DNA from: Gnetum montanum | Lineage: Eukaryota > Streptophyta > Gnetopsida > Gnetales > Gnetaceae | Length of the DNA stretch: 60,626 nt | NCBI GenBank assembly: GCA_015680685.1 | Contig: MNCI01013895.1 | Span: forward strand, 416,162 to 476,787 | Reading direction: 5' to 3' | Part shown: one piece after another, positions 10,876 through 22,980 of the stretch | How positions within the stretch are numbered: position 1 is the first letter of the stretch | How the letters are laid out: each line of letters begins with the position of its first letter | Position numbers and translations under genes: made by a program | The notes under the pieces: model-generated | Databases searched by the model: none | Seen by the model: the letters and a program-made list of their open reading frames with translations, nothing else | Told to the model about the DNA's origin: nothing

Positions 10876-11675
10876 TGATGAGCAGCGAGGTACCCCTACG
10901 CTCAACCATACAAATACAAGCATTTCATGCACAATCTGGTCGAATTCCAAGGACTAAGTGCCTATGCACCTTTATGGAATAATAACAGGTTGGTTAATCA
11001 TTATCTTCCCAAACTTACTTATATGTCATAGTTGTATGGTTAAGTAAGTTTGAGGCATATGATTTTTATGGCTTTTATGTGTTTTATATCCTGCGCTAGT
11101 AAGGAGGGGGAGAGAGATAACTAACTAATCTAATTTAACTACTCATCAACTAAGTTCTAATTACTCTTAACACCAATATCCATTCCCACTTGTCGCACAC
11201 ATTCTGAACCAGTGCACCGCTGCTGGGATTACCAAACGCTAATTGTCACTGGGTTACCAAGTGCTACACACATGCTCGAGGTGATCGTGCTAAGTGTATT
11301 CAACTAAGAGAGTTGTAGGGTAAGAGAAATCATTAATCAACTAGGAAAGCATTAAATAATAATTAATGCTAATTAATCTATTTTGAATGCTGCAAGGTTT
11401 ATCATAAAGTTCATCTTTATTACCGTACATAAAGTGTGCTCAGGTACACAATGCTCGAATAAAGATCCGTTCACTCTATGACTCCTACTACGGGCAAGTA
11501 GAAATAATTCTAACTCTGGGGGGAATGGCAAGAGTTCAGCTAAGGGACTAACTATCTAATGTGAAAACCAAGGGTGCCACCTCTTATTTATAGGCAAGGA
11601 GACAGGCCCCGATATCAGGTATCCAACATTGCATGGTTGGATCCAATATCATGGACCTGATATCGCGGTTCATCA
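10876..11675 (-). repeat. 5' LTR of the 1772-11675 element
   Basis: 800 bases, plus-strand ends TGATGAGCAG and TTCATCA, aligned along its length with 1772-2646. The TATA box (TATAAATA on the minus strand) is at 11585-11592, with GATATC palindromes at 11610-11665. It has fewer palindrome modules than the 3' LTR. Confidence 0.9.
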
Positions 11676-11680
11676 CTAGG
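11676..11680. repeat. Target-site duplication CTAGG (right)
   Basis: It matches 1767-1771 exactly and is followed at once by renewed tandem-array sequence. Confidence 0.9.
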
Positions 11681-12042
11681 CCTTCATGCTAACTACACTT
11701 GACTATGCTCTAGATCAATGAAGAGCATAGTCTCAACATTTAGAAAATTTTGCAATGGCTAGCTTAACACTTAGAAAAAATTGCAAAACTAGCCTTTTTG
11801 TTGACTACACTCTTCATGAGAGGCTGACTATGCTCTGGGGCAGTGGAGAACGTAGTCCTAATACTTAGAAAAATTTGCAAAAACTTCACCTTTATGCTGA
11901 CTATGCTTGACTACCCTCCACGATAATGGAGAGCATAGTCTCAACACTTCAAAAATTTTGTAGAAACTATGCCTTCATGTCGACTATGCTCAACTACACT
12001 CTAGGGCAGTGAAGAGTGTAGTCTCAACACTTCGAAAATTTT
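11681..12042. repeat. Degenerate tandem array with hairpins (right part)
   Basis: Continuation of the 781-1766 array. At least four units repeat GACTATGCTC, an inner ACTACACTCT, then GAGCATAGTC-like arms and a CAACACTT(A/C)(G/A)AAAATTTTG spacer. The inverted arms predict a hairpin in each unit. Confidence 0.75.
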
Positions 12043-12051
12043 GTGCTTGGG

Positions 12052-13600
12052 ATGTCAAAGTCCAAATTTGATGGTGTTTCAAGCACAAGTGGCCATGGAG
12101 GTAACTTCAACATATGAGCCATTGTGGGAGGATTGTTGTCTAATCTAATTTTGAGGCATCTAGTGGATAGTGTGGGTTAGGCCTCAGTGCTAGAGCAGCT
12201 TCGGGGAGACCTGGAGCTCAAAGATAAGTCGTTCTATTCTAATTAGCTTAGGGATGTTACTTTGTTCAAGGGGATGAGAATTATGCTCATTAAGGTGGTA
12301 ATTCCTAGATACCTACATACACCAATGGAAGGGGAGGAGGTGGGGGTGCAGGGTAGAGGGCTATAAGATGTGCAAGATTTCTTACCAGCAAGGGTACCCA
12401 AGACGACAAGTTGGAACCTATATGGCAAGATGCAATTATGTTGGTGTACTAATTTTTCATCCACTCCAACAATGCTTGGAAAGTGTTGGCGGTTTATTTT
12501 GAGTTTCTCCACTGCCTTTGGAGGGGAATTGTGGTGAACTTACCTCACTTATTCTTGGAGATACTATGATGAAGGAGGTAGGGGACACACTCAGGGCTAA
12601 TTCTTGCACTTTGGAGAGCGATGAGGATCTAAGGGGCACCAAGGAAAGGTTCCAAGGTAAACTGGGGCTCCAATGGTAAGGGTAGTGCACAAGCACCAAT
12701 GGAAGCAATGTGTTCCATCATCGATGGTGGACATTTGTACTAGTTTGAGTGAGTTCGAAGGGGAAGCTCTAGAGGGGAGTATAGACCAGGAGGTAACTAG
12801 GTAAGTAGGGGCAAGGAAGTCATTGTGATCCTAGGGGAGGCTAGAAGGGCCCCAAGAAGGGGATGGAGCTTTGATTAAGCAAGGGAGATCAAAGGAAGGG
12901 GGACCATCAAGAGTTTTGGATCTATGTGTAGATATGGACAAGGTGGAGCATGCCCAGAAGAAGGAGAGGGCAATTTGGGTAGAGAGGTTGCAAGAACAAG
13001 AGGATGAACTTCAGCAGGAGCTAGATGAGCTAAGACACAGGGAGGATGAGTTCCAGCAAGAACTTGAGTGGCTAAGAGAAGCGGCAAGGGCAGAATGAAT
13101 GTGTTGGGATTTCATGGATGCAATTGCCAAGTTGCAACTAGGAGAAGAGCTATGGTAGCAAATCCTTGAAGAGCTCTAGGAGGAAGCCAAGCTTCAAGAG
13201 GAGCAAGAAAGGAAGGCACAATGATAATGTGAGGAAGAGGAATAGAAGAAGATAAAGATCCAAGCCTACTGGGGGAGGTGTTCCACTAATTGTGATCATT
13301 GGGGGTGGAGTTGGGGTGGGGGAGTAGTAGGGGGAAACTACTGGATCTCTTGGGTGGCCCTGCATCACCCCAACAGTCGTTGGTTATTCCCCCTTAGGGA
13401 ACTAGGTTAATGTTCTTCAAGGGAGTCCTATGCCTTCCATGTCTAAAGTCATGGGGGTTAGCCTACCGCTGATGGGGGTTTTTTTGATCTTCCTCAAGCC
13501 AACCAAGGTTGGATGGCTGTCAGGTCCTATGTTCCAGGTGAAGAAGTCACAAAAGGAGGTTGACGTGAGGGTCTAGTAATCCATCCAAGAGGTTTATGAA
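12052..13600 (+). pseudogene. LINE ORF1-like region with coiled coil
   Basis: It probably starts at ATG 12052 (MSKSKFDGVSS). Many stops follow. The best-preserved part (12871-13098) is strongly heptad-like: ERLQEQEDELQQELDEL and DEFQQELEWLREA. Its position just upstream of the endonuclease start is where an L1 ORF1 RNA-binding protein would lie. I see no intact CCHC knuckle. Assignment as ORF1 is by position. Confidence 0.45.
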
Positions 13601-13620
13601 AAACACAATTTGAGTAGACC

Positions 13621-14240
13621 ATGAGAATCCTCTCATGGAATTGCAAGGGGAAAGGTACCCCCTTCAAATGTAATACCCTTAAAGAAATGCTTCACAGAGA
13701 ACATTGTTATATCATTTGTTTATAGGAGATGAAGTTGTAGCATAGCGAAGGCCATTAGCTTTGCTAGTAGGTATGGCACACGTACTGTGTTGGGTGTCAG
13801 GAGAGAGCCAAGGGGTTTGGCATTTCTATCTTACTAGCCTTTTGATTTGGTGGATGATTTGGATTGGAGCATCTCTATCCATCAGCATCAAATGGGAATA
13901 TTCATCATGAACTTCTATAACCCTCAACAGTGGGAGGAGAGGTTTTGAAAGCTACAAAGGATTGCTACTCTTATCCTTAACAAACAAAGGTGGATTTTGG
14001 TCAGGGATTTCAATTAGAGACTCTACGCCTAGGAGAATTCTACTAGTGGTATGTAAGATCCACCTAGGGCTCAGTTGTTTCTACAATTTCTTAAAACCCA
14101 TGGATTGGTGAAGATGGAGGTTAGGGAATGTCAATTCATGTGGAGTAACTGTAGGAAAGGGGTTGATCAAGTTCTCACCAAGATTGAAAAAGTTTAGATA
14201 GCATTCACTTTACTTCTCGAGAGGGGGATGCTATGTGAGC
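13621..14240 (+). pseudogene. LINE ORF2 apurinic-type endonuclease, broken
   Basis: MRILSWNCKGKG begins the fold and is followed by a decayed CLQEMKL-like motif with stops. Further on, a WILVRDFN segment (family: GDFN) and the MWSN block near 14140 mark the later endonuclease motifs. This domain nicks the target DNA for reverse transcription. It is inactive here. Confidence 0.7.
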
Positions 14241-15740
14241 TCTATCCATGGATGAGGGGGTTAGAGGTCTTGAGGTTGGAGGAGTGCATTGTTTGGTGGA
14301 ACATTATGTGGATGACACCATTCTGTTCTCACGGGCAATGGTGTCATAGGCACATGTGGTTAATAGGGCTCTTTAGCACATGGGGGAGGAAACCAAGCTA
14401 GATATTAATCATGGTAAATCAACTATTCATCTTCTGAATATGGACATTAGGATCAACAGAAGGATTATCCAGACACTAGAGATCATGCTTGGGTCTATGG
14501 ATGATAGTTATTTGGGGCTCCCCTTATTCAATTGGCACTAACAAAAAGTTTGGAGCAGTGTGATCAAATGTATTTAGAAGAGGGTGGAAGTCTAGATGAT
14601 CAGATTTCTTTCCTGGGCAAGAAGGGAATTATGGTTAAATTTTTTTTGTTACAATTGCATGGTATATTATTGTGGTGGCCTTCCCTCCTACCAACATCAT
14701 TGAGCAAGTTGACAAGCTTATACAGGATTTCACATGATTAGGTAGAAAAGGAGGTAGTAGCATGCATCTAGTTACTTGGAACATAGTGGCACAACCTAAG
14801 CTTGCAAGGGGCCTAGGAATAATGTGCTTCAAGGATATTCTAGTGATGGAACATTAAACATAGCCTAATAGGTTGCTATTGAAGGATTACCCTCCTACCC
14901 AATGGGCTTTGCTTATGTGACAAAAGTATCAGCCGTGGGTGGATGGGGGGAATGTTTTAAAAATTTGGGGGGCATTATGTACGCATGTGTGGGTGGTTGT
15001 GCCAATGAGGCTATTAACTATCCCACCTGAGCATCTGATACAAAATAAATATCCTTTGGGGGTGGAGGCACATGTGGAAGGGATGTCTATCCAAGAAAAT
15101 TAAGACATTTATTTGGTTGTCACATCACCAAGTCATTCCAGTGTGTTGGGAACTATGACGATGGGATGTGGGTGTAGATGCCACATGTCCACTCTACATG
15201 GCAAGGGTGGAGACAATGGTACACTTTGCCTGAGATTACCTTTATACTCAACAGGTTTGGTGGATGGCTAATCTGCTAACAAAGACATGGCTTCACAAGG
15301 ACTCTTAAGCTTTAGCTATTCTTTGGTCTTTATGGCGAGTGTGTAACTTCCTCATTTTTTATGAGGTGTCGTTCCCTCAACCTATGCAAGTCATTGTGGT
15401 AGGTGTACAATTTTGGAAAGAGGCTCTAGTGGTAATGGGGATTACTCCCACGCTCAAACTATCATGCAATGAATAAAGGGAAAATTCAATGTTGTGGTAG
15501 CCTGTCATGAGGGTGGGATGGGCAAAGGTGCTACCTTGGCTAGGAGGGGAACCTATGCTAGAAGACGGTACTTTTTAAACCAATTGGATGGGGGACCATA
15601 TGGTGTTTCATGATGTTCACATCTACCTCACAGAGGAGGCCATTGCATGATACCTTTAGGTACCAGCTATGGGGGAGGAGATCTCTCTACGTGGTAGACA
15701 ACTAGTAGATGGTTGCAAGACACATAGGAGTTTAAGCTTA
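14241..15740 (+). pseudogene. LINE ORF2 reverse transcriptase remnant and C-terminal domain
   Basis: It opens within VEHYVDDTILFS, the catalytic Asp pair, and continues through DINHGKS, DDSYLGLPL, then in a second frame NIIEQVDKLIQDF and HLVTWNIVAQPKLARGLG, which are typical of plant L1 RT thumb regions. The zf-RVT-like part follows near 15070-15320. Frame changes are needed to follow it. The catalytic part upstream of YVDD is missing. Confidence 0.7.
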
Positions 15741-18360
15741 ATTCTTATGATTTTTTATTTTTGAACATTAGTTATATTGAATTTATTGTTTCCATTTTCT
15801 ATGTTACATATATAGATGTTGAAGCTATAGTTTAGACAATGGACTAAGAGAAATGTGTTAACTATTTTGTCAGTATTACTACTTTTCAGGTACATAGAAG
15901 ATAGATCTTTTAGAATATTTGTTTAAGCTTTCCTTGAAGAGTCGATAGTTTTCTACATTTATCATCTTCTTACCCAAGCAAGTGATGTTGTTCTATGATT
16001 ATTTCTTTTTACAACATGCTATAGAAATTTATACAATCATGGATACATTTGTGTTATGTAGAAAAAATTCATTGCAGAAGAAACATTTGAAAGGATGTTC
16101 ATTGATGAGCAAGTTTTCTTGGATTTCTTCAAGGAATATTTAAACTTATCTATAAGTACAGCTCTCTTGGTTACTATTATAGCTATGTGATGCTTATACG
16201 GGTTTATGCATGCTTTCTTCATATGAAATTCTTGCAAACTCTAGGTTGGAGTTTCCAATTTTGCAAAATGCAAAGCTAAGGCATCAGGACTTTCATAAGA
16301 GTAATAGTATAGACAAGAATTTTACAAAAACATAACAAATCAACAAGGGACCTCATCAATCCCAACCTCAACAAGCAATGATGCAATCAACACCAAAGAT
16401 TAGTAGTAGTATTACAAAAGGATGCAATGGGACACAGTTCAACATCTATAAAAGCAAATGAAGATTTTTCTGCAGCTCTAAAAAAGCATGAACTCATTTC
16501 AAGATTTTAGTTAAGTATGCTTCTAGGCAAGTAACTGCTAAAGCATGGGAAAATTTGTAGACAGTAATTTGATTGGTAGAAGGCACATTCATAAATAGCT
16601 CTTAAGGAATATGGTGAGGATTTGTTGAAAACCACTAGTTTTGAGACACTAACTAAAAGATGTCAAGGACAGCTTACTATATAAAGTTTAGTCAAGGACA
16701 AGCTTACTATAAGTTATAGGCACAACCATACTTCTAAAATATGGATTGGAAACACAATTTTGGTTATCTAGGATCACAATTTAGTTCAACATGATTCAAA
16801 TTGGTGTTGGAATCAGAATTCTAATTATAGGCAATTCTAGAATGCAATTCTAACTAAACTACAATTCAAAATCTATGCAATGATAAAATGGCCCTCATTT
16901 GATCTGCATTTTAGAAGTATGGGCATAACAAGATCAAAGACTAGTTAAACAAGCCTTTAGGAAAATGTTCAGAAAATAGAAAAACCTTCCTAGTAAAAGG
17001 TATAGAATGTTGGAGAAAGAGTAGTTAATGTAGAATTTGTGAAAAAATTGTAAGAGGACTTATAGATAAATTTGTAAACATTACTAGAACCTTAGAAGAC
17101 ATAGTTAGCAAAAATGAAATTTTCTCTCCCAAGATCTACAAGGAAGATTTCAAATACATGAAATTTGATTTCAACTTAGTTCCATTGATGAAGAAGAAAT
17201 GAAAATGATGAATTCTTGGACTATAATATTAGGATTAGGAGTAGGATATACAAATCCATCATTTGGGATTTGGTCGATGATTGGATAAGCATTGGCATAT
17301 CATAATATACAAATAAAATTTGGAGTGCTTCTTTAGAACATGTAATATTTGGAAAATAGATGAACATTTAATTACATATACAAGCAACACTAGTAAAATA
17401 CAAATTGATTATTTCTTACCACATAAAGAGATTGGGCCATTTGCAAAGACAAAAATGTCATATCTCATTTCCATGTACAATCTTTATGCACATAATCTAG
17501 TTACCACTATGATATACTTGTACCACTTGGTCATTGATTAATTCATCAACGATGATTGGCACATCAATTCAGTATATTTTCCTAAGCTGAAAAGCTTTTA
17601 ACCCTTGCTTAATTATCAAGCTTTCTTCCTTTTTTTCTCTGTTTTGGACCTAGACAATGTTCTATTTTGTTCCATTTTCCATCTTTTCATTGTGTCCATA
17701 ATTTTTAGCTAGCCACAAGAGGACCTGGACAACAAGCAAACTAAACTTTAGGATATTAATTGAGGCCTTCAACTTGATCAAGTCTAAGGGCGAAATGGGG
17801 ATTGTGAATCAGCCATGTAGGAAAAAGATGCCTAAATGTATTTTCTTGACTCTTCTGCATGCCCGATGGCTAGTGTTAAGTCATATCTTTTTGTTAGGAG
17901 CTTTTGTTTTCAACTTCTTGGCTTTGGAAAACCTTGGGACCAAGGTTTGGGATGCACTAGAATTATGAGGAAGATGTTCAATGTTGTTTCTCTCCTTTTC
18001 ATTATCCCATAGAGTTTGTCCTCTTCTCTATCCTTTTTTGGTTCTAAGGGTTTATCACTTTGTCCACCCACACCTTTCTCTTATTTTTGGTGGGTGTTTA
18101 TTACACTAACACTAACTTGCTATAATTGTTTATTTTATATATAATAAATCCTAACTTTTCTTTTAAAAATCAGCTTTCTATTAAGGATGCTAATATTGCA
18201 AACCACCATTCAAAATTTCTACCTCTAGACTTGCTTCTTTACTTACACTTATTCCTAATGTGAGAACCCTTGGCCACTTTCAACAACATGATGCACTAAT
18301 GTTGCAAGTTGTTTTTGTAGGACATCCCAACAAGTCTTTACTCATTTTTTATAGTAATTG
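15741..18360. other. AT-rich interval, nothing recognised
   Basis: No supported gene or element. A short imperfect duplication around 16659-16711 (GTCAAGGACA(A)GCTTACTATA twice) is the only local repeat noted. The frames at 16037, 17320 and 17774 have no recognisable domain. Confidence 0.3.
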
Positions 18361-18840
18361 ACCTCTATAAGTGATGTGCATTACAGTTGGGGTGCATCCT
18401 ACTTGCTACAAATTCTGAAAGTGGTAAGGATCTCAACCCTCAAGACCTACTTCACTTTAAATTTCACATAGAACTCAAGGATTTTCAAGAGCTCAAGGTC
18501 TCAAGATGAATAAGAAAGATAATAGCTTCTTTATTCATGCAAAATCAGACTACAAATGCTAGAAGAAACAAACTAGAAGGATTTGGAACAAAACTCAATA
18601 CAACATTCAAACTTCAACATTCATAATACTCAAGGTAAGCATAAGAAAATTGGCTTTAAGAGAGATTCACACAAAACAAGAGCTCTCAAGATGCTATGGA
18701 GACAAGAGACATAACAAGGGCATCTACTATTAAAGCCTCTTGGACTTTTATAACACTCACTCTAACTGTTGATCTTCCTTTCAATTGACACCTTTTAAAA
18801 AATTCCTTTTCAGCCATTTGCAAGGGACTACAACCCATAC
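18361..18840 (-). repeat. Possible LTR fragment, family unknown
   Basis: The minus strand holds a TATAAAAG-like box (about 18755) and an AATAAA (about 18533) spaced as in an LTR U3-R. TGTAACAACCC follows at 18844. No second copy or TSD was found, so this is weak. Confidence 0.2.
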
Positions 18841-20200
18841 CCTTGTAACAACCCAACTTTCTTGGATTTTTATCTTAAATTTTGTGGCAATTTTTGTGAG
18901 TCTTCTTTGTTATTATGATGTGTGTGGATAGTGTTGATTTGTATAACTATTTATAATTTTACGACTATAATAAATTTAGAGCGTTGCTAATGTGCTTGTA
19001 TTGATGATTGGTTGAATGACTAGCTATATTTCCTTCTAATTGGTCTAAGTTGTGCTAATGTGTATTGTGTGTATTACTAGATGCAAAGTACTAAGTACAT
19101 ACTACCCATTGATTTAGCATATATTAACGAAATGAACAAAAGGAATGTTGAGTAAAAATGAAGTTGAAATGTTGTATTATTTATGAGGTTGTTATGATGC
19201 TTTTAGTAATTGTGTTTCATGATATATGTGCATTGAAATGATTTCTTAAACTAATTAATGTGTTTCTATGTGAACTCTCTGTGTGTGTGGGTATCTCATA
19301 TATTTGCTTCAATCTAGGTTCATATATATTTTGGATATCTTATCTCTAAGAGTTACTGTGTAAATTCTAATTATCTGGTAATTAGATTTGGAAAGAGAAA
19401 AAGAAACAAAGATTTTTTCTTTTATGCCTCAAGGATTGCAAGAGGTACATTTCTCTTAGTATAAATGATTCTTTTAAACACACACACACACACATATGTT
19501 CCTGAGGAAATTAACGAGTGAATCAAGTGGAAAGAACTTGACCTATGAACCATGAATATAATGCATATCATAGTTGTATTATTTTATATAATGAACATGT
19601 GGAATATTGTGTATGTTTGTGATGCATTGTCCTTTAAAGTTTCATTACTAAATAAAATATAAGTAGCCCCCTCATGGTTGTAGAAAGCTAAAGTGATAAC
19701 CTTTCAAGGCATTGTAAAACAATGTGATTTGAAGTTATGAACATAAAACAGAAACTCTTGCATTGCTAATAGCCTGAAAGGGAAGATGTTTCACTTGGTT
19801 TTATGTCTTGAACATGCACTCATTTATATTCTCATTTTGGAACCTCTTCCATTGCACCTTATGACTTTGATTTCTAAGAAAAAATGTTGTTGGAAATGAA
19901 GCACAGCTACATATTTATCATTGATAAATGTAAAAGTGACATGCTGCTAAAGAAAGAAGAAATAAAGGTGAATATTATGTTTAATATATTATGCTTGTCA
20001 GTTTTTCTACTATGTAAAATTAAGAGGAACTGAACCTAAGACTTGGCGAAATTAGAATTTCAAAAATTTTGAAAGTTGCAACTTAAAGAATTGAACTTGC
20101 AACCTATTAGAATATACTTTAATTAATTTTCAAGAGTGATCATGAAAATGAATAGCATAAGAGAGAGGAGGAGAGCTCAATCACAAGGGAGGTGGCTAGA
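18841..20200. other. AT-rich interval, nothing recognised
   Basis: It starts with TGTAACAACCC, a sequence resembling many plant LTR starts, and holds a CA dinucleotide run at 19479-19494. No coding signal was seen. Confidence 0.3.
19479..19494. repeat. (CA)n microsatellite
   Basis: An uninterrupted CA run of about 16 bases. Confidence 0.8.
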
Positions 20201-20204
20201 AATG

Positions 20205-20450
20205 AATAGCAACAAAAGGAGACTATGGCTAGAACAACAAATAAATAACAAAAAGATGACTGTGGCAACAATAACAATAGAAGATTGTAGCTAAAGTAGC
20301 AAATGAACAACAACAACAAGACAATGGCTGAAAAAGAAGAAGAACAACAACAAAAGAGGATTGTGGCTGAAATAGAAATCGAACATCAACATGAGAAGGT
20401 TGTGGCTGAAAAAACAAGAATAGCAACAAGGGAAGATTGTGGCTACTACA
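20205..20450. repeat. Purine-rich degenerate minisatellite
   Basis: Units of about 55-65 bases share GATTGTGGCTGAAA(A) followed by (AAC)n or (AAG)n-rich spacers: about 20225, 20283, 20320, 20360 and 20400. The minus-strand open frame across it (20229-20429) is a by-product of the repeat. Confidence 0.6.
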
Positions 20451-22090
20451 GAATACAATAAATTAAAAGGAAATTTGAGCTAAGAAACTATTCAATATTG
20501 TAAATAATTGTCCTTGGTAAGCAAAAAATCTAAGCAATAAGATAAAATGAATCCTTCTCTTACTATGAGTCATGGAAAAAGTTAACTAATAATTTCAATA
20601 TCTTAGCTCTTCTCCTTTTTTTTTTGTCTTGAATATATTTTTATGCTAAAATCAACTTTGACAATATTTATTATTGAGATCTTGGATTGTTGAATCCTTA
20701 ATTTTGTTGATGGATCTCTTCATCCATCCTCTGCACTCTTAGGCCTAAATGACTTAGATGAGAGTTGTTTCCATAACAATTTAGAAACATCCATAACAAT
20801 TTGCCAATAGGGGGCCAAAGATCCCATATATGAGGATTGGTATCACCAGTAGAAAGTGTGAGTATCCCTAGGCCCATGTCTTTTTTGTGATTTTCTAAAA
20901 TTTACAAATTTGTTGAATCCTTGGTTTGACTAGAAAATCAGCTTGATGATCCCCTTGAATGCTTAATCCTTCGATTTGAATTTTAATTCTTATTTGTGTA
21001 CTTTCTCAAGTCTAATTTTGTTATCTTTCTATGAATCCAATGGTGTAAGAAAATTCTAGGATGGTAATTTATGGTTATTAAATGTTAGTAATATTAAATC
21101 ATGGTTGTTAAATATAGGTAATTTCTTTGTTTTGTATTACTGGTAAATTGAATAGGTTAATTAAATGTTAGTAGTATGCAATTTATTATTTAAGTTTAGA
21201 AAAGTTATTGAAATTATTTTTATTTTGATGGTTTTGAAAGAAAATAAAATAGTATTATTTTGTAATTAAATGGATTTGGTATTATTGATTTCTACATTTC
21301 TTGTGGCCAACTGCTAGGTTAGACAAGTCTCTTGATGAACTGCATTTGATATATTATTATAGTCTGAGAAAAATCAAAATCTGATTAATAAATAAAGAGA
21401 AAATGAGACCTATACATTGTAATTTTTGTTGTTACTATTTGGTTGTCATGGTTTTCCTTTTTTTAATTAGCAATCATTGAAAAAAAAGTTATTTATTCAT
21501 TATGAATGCTAGATGTGATTATTCTTAATTCTTTGTTAAGAGTTTCAATAATTTGATTTGTAAACTACTGATTCATAAGATTCTTGTGTTTCTTTTCTCA
21601 CTGTCTATATGAACAGGTTTATTAATGTGTACAATCTAGTTTTTCATTGTTGTTGCTTGCTAATGCCTGGATATTATATCATTGGCCATGATATTATGAA
21701 TAAATGTAAAGATTGTTGTATTATTTTGTACTTCAACTTGCAATTTTCCATGTACATGAATAGTATGCTTTATTTGAGTTTGACTTCCGTATGATTGATT
21801 GTATTTTGGGTCTAAGAAATTTAAGACTACTAAGTGAAGTGATTGAATTTATTGGCTTCTTATTGAGCTAAATGGTTGTAGATATGATTTCAAGTTTTAG
21901 ATATTTTCACATTGTATTGCACCTTGGATTCATAATGTATTAAGAGATGTCAATCATCATTAAGCAATCTCTTCCTATTAGATCCTTGGGTCATTCTTTA
22001 CAACATATAATTTTCTTTATTATGCATTATTTTATGGATAGTTGTCTATGTTGGTCTATATGCAAGTTGAATTTTTGAGAGTGTATCAAA
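20451..22090. other. AT-rich interval, nothing recognised
   Basis: Very AT-rich, no repeat family or domain identified. The frame at 21609-21794 has no recognisable content. Confidence 0.3.
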
Positions 22091-22184
22091 TTTTTGGGGA
22101 AAAAAAGAAAGTTTACACTTGCATTTTTAGCCAACTTTTGATGAGCTTTGAGTATTAACTCTTGCTTCCTATAGGCAAGTGTTA

Positions 22185-22610
22185 TAGCTCTCTTGTAGTT
22201 TGAACCAATTATAATTAGCTACAACTCGCAACCAACTTGCACTAGTAAAATATTGGAAAATAAAAAAATCAATTGTAGACAACTACATGGGGTTGTGGCT
22301 AGCATGAGCCCACAACCTCCTAAACTATGACTAATTGCAACTTGCATAAGCTCACACAAGGAAGGAGATCTGAAAACCTAAAAACATGCCTAAAGTAGCT
22401 ACAACCAGACTGCAACTCGCATGACTTTGCAACAAGCCCCCTGCTACATGTTGCAACTTGCATGGTCTTGCACTATGCATTCTGATCCAAAAACATTATT
22501 TTCTTTGGCCTTATGACTCACTACATGTGACTACAACTCGTAAGCACCTTGCAATTTTGACTATGCCTAACAACAACTTGCAATAACCTACAACTCCCTG
22601 CCCAAACACA
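22185..22610. repeat. Degenerate repeats of GCAACTTGCAT type
   Basis: The words GCAACTTGCA(T/A), TGCAACTCGCATGAC and GCTACAACC recur about eight times at irregular spacing. This suggests an old tandem repeat, ending in a CA run near 22600. Confidence 0.4.
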
Positions 22611-22857
22611 CACACAAAAACATGGAAACATACATAAATTGACAATTAAAACTCCTAAGGACTCCTACACATCATTGAGGATACAAAATATATGAAAGGT
22701 GGGTTGATGCCCTCATCAATACGGTTTGGATTGTTTTTATAATCAGTTGCCAACTTAACACTAAACCACCATCTTTTTGCATATTGGCTTGGGACCAGCA
22801 ATGAGTTGATGGTCCAATAAAACATATTGGATCACTATTATTTTCAATATTTGGAAC

Positions 22858-22968
22858 TAACAAAATTTGAAAAGAAAGGGAAATCTTTTCTCTTGATTAC
22901 TTCTTGTTTACAAGTGGAGGTATATATAGAGATTAGAGGGCAGTGCTATTTTCTACTCAGTTTTGTCA
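22858..22968 (-). repeat. 3' LTR of the copia element, internally deleted
   Basis: 111 bases against 203 in the partner. The first part (AAATTTGAAAAGAAAGGG... TATATATAGA) and the last 10 bases match the 5' LTR; about 90 bases in the middle are missing. The terminal TG is mutated to TA. Confidence 0.8.
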
Positions 22969-22980
22969 CTCCTTCTCAAG
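22969..22980 (-). promoter_or_regulatory. Polypurine tract of the copia element
   Basis: On the minus strand CTTGAGAAGGAG abuts the TGACAAAA start of the 3' LTR. Confidence 0.65.

Larger units (their letters stand above)
1772..11675 (-). mobile_element. Full-length, decayed Athila-like Ty3/gypsy retrotransposon
   Basis: A 9.9 kb minus-strand element with two LTRs (1772-2646 and 10876-11675), a perfect 5-bp TSD, a tRNA-type PBS next to the right LTR and a G-rich PPT next to the left LTR. Reading right to left the order is gag, protease, RT, RNase H, integrase, then about 2 kb without coding signal. This is the Ty3/gypsy gene order. The sequences EVFMDDFSTYG in RT and PFDIWGIDFMG in integrase, together with the PBS type, point to the Athila lineage. 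Every ORF carries stops and frameshifts. The two LTRs differ at many sites and by a duplication, so the insertion is old. It lies inside the tandem array 781-12042. It is the best reference for the pol-less relative at 41231. Confidence 0.92.
12046..15740 (+). mobile_element. Degenerate L1-type LINE (non-LTR retrotransposon)
   Basis: The order is ORF1-like region, endonuclease, the end of RT, then a C-terminal zf-RVT-like domain, with stops throughout. The endonuclease start MRILSWNCKGKG at 13621, the RT motif EHYVDDTILFS at about 14300, the LGLPL-type block near 14510, and a Trp-rich W..KIWK/FIWL-like segment near 15080-15130 fix the L1 clade. Only about 90 bases separate the endonuclease remnant from YVDD, so most of the RT fingers and palm were deleted. 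No LTRs and no clear poly(A) tail are visible. Both ends are approximate. Confidence 0.8.

Noticed and set aside
20229-20429. 66-residue minus-strand frame rich in Phe, Leu and Cys
   Set aside because: It is the translation of a purine-rich minisatellite on the opposite strand.
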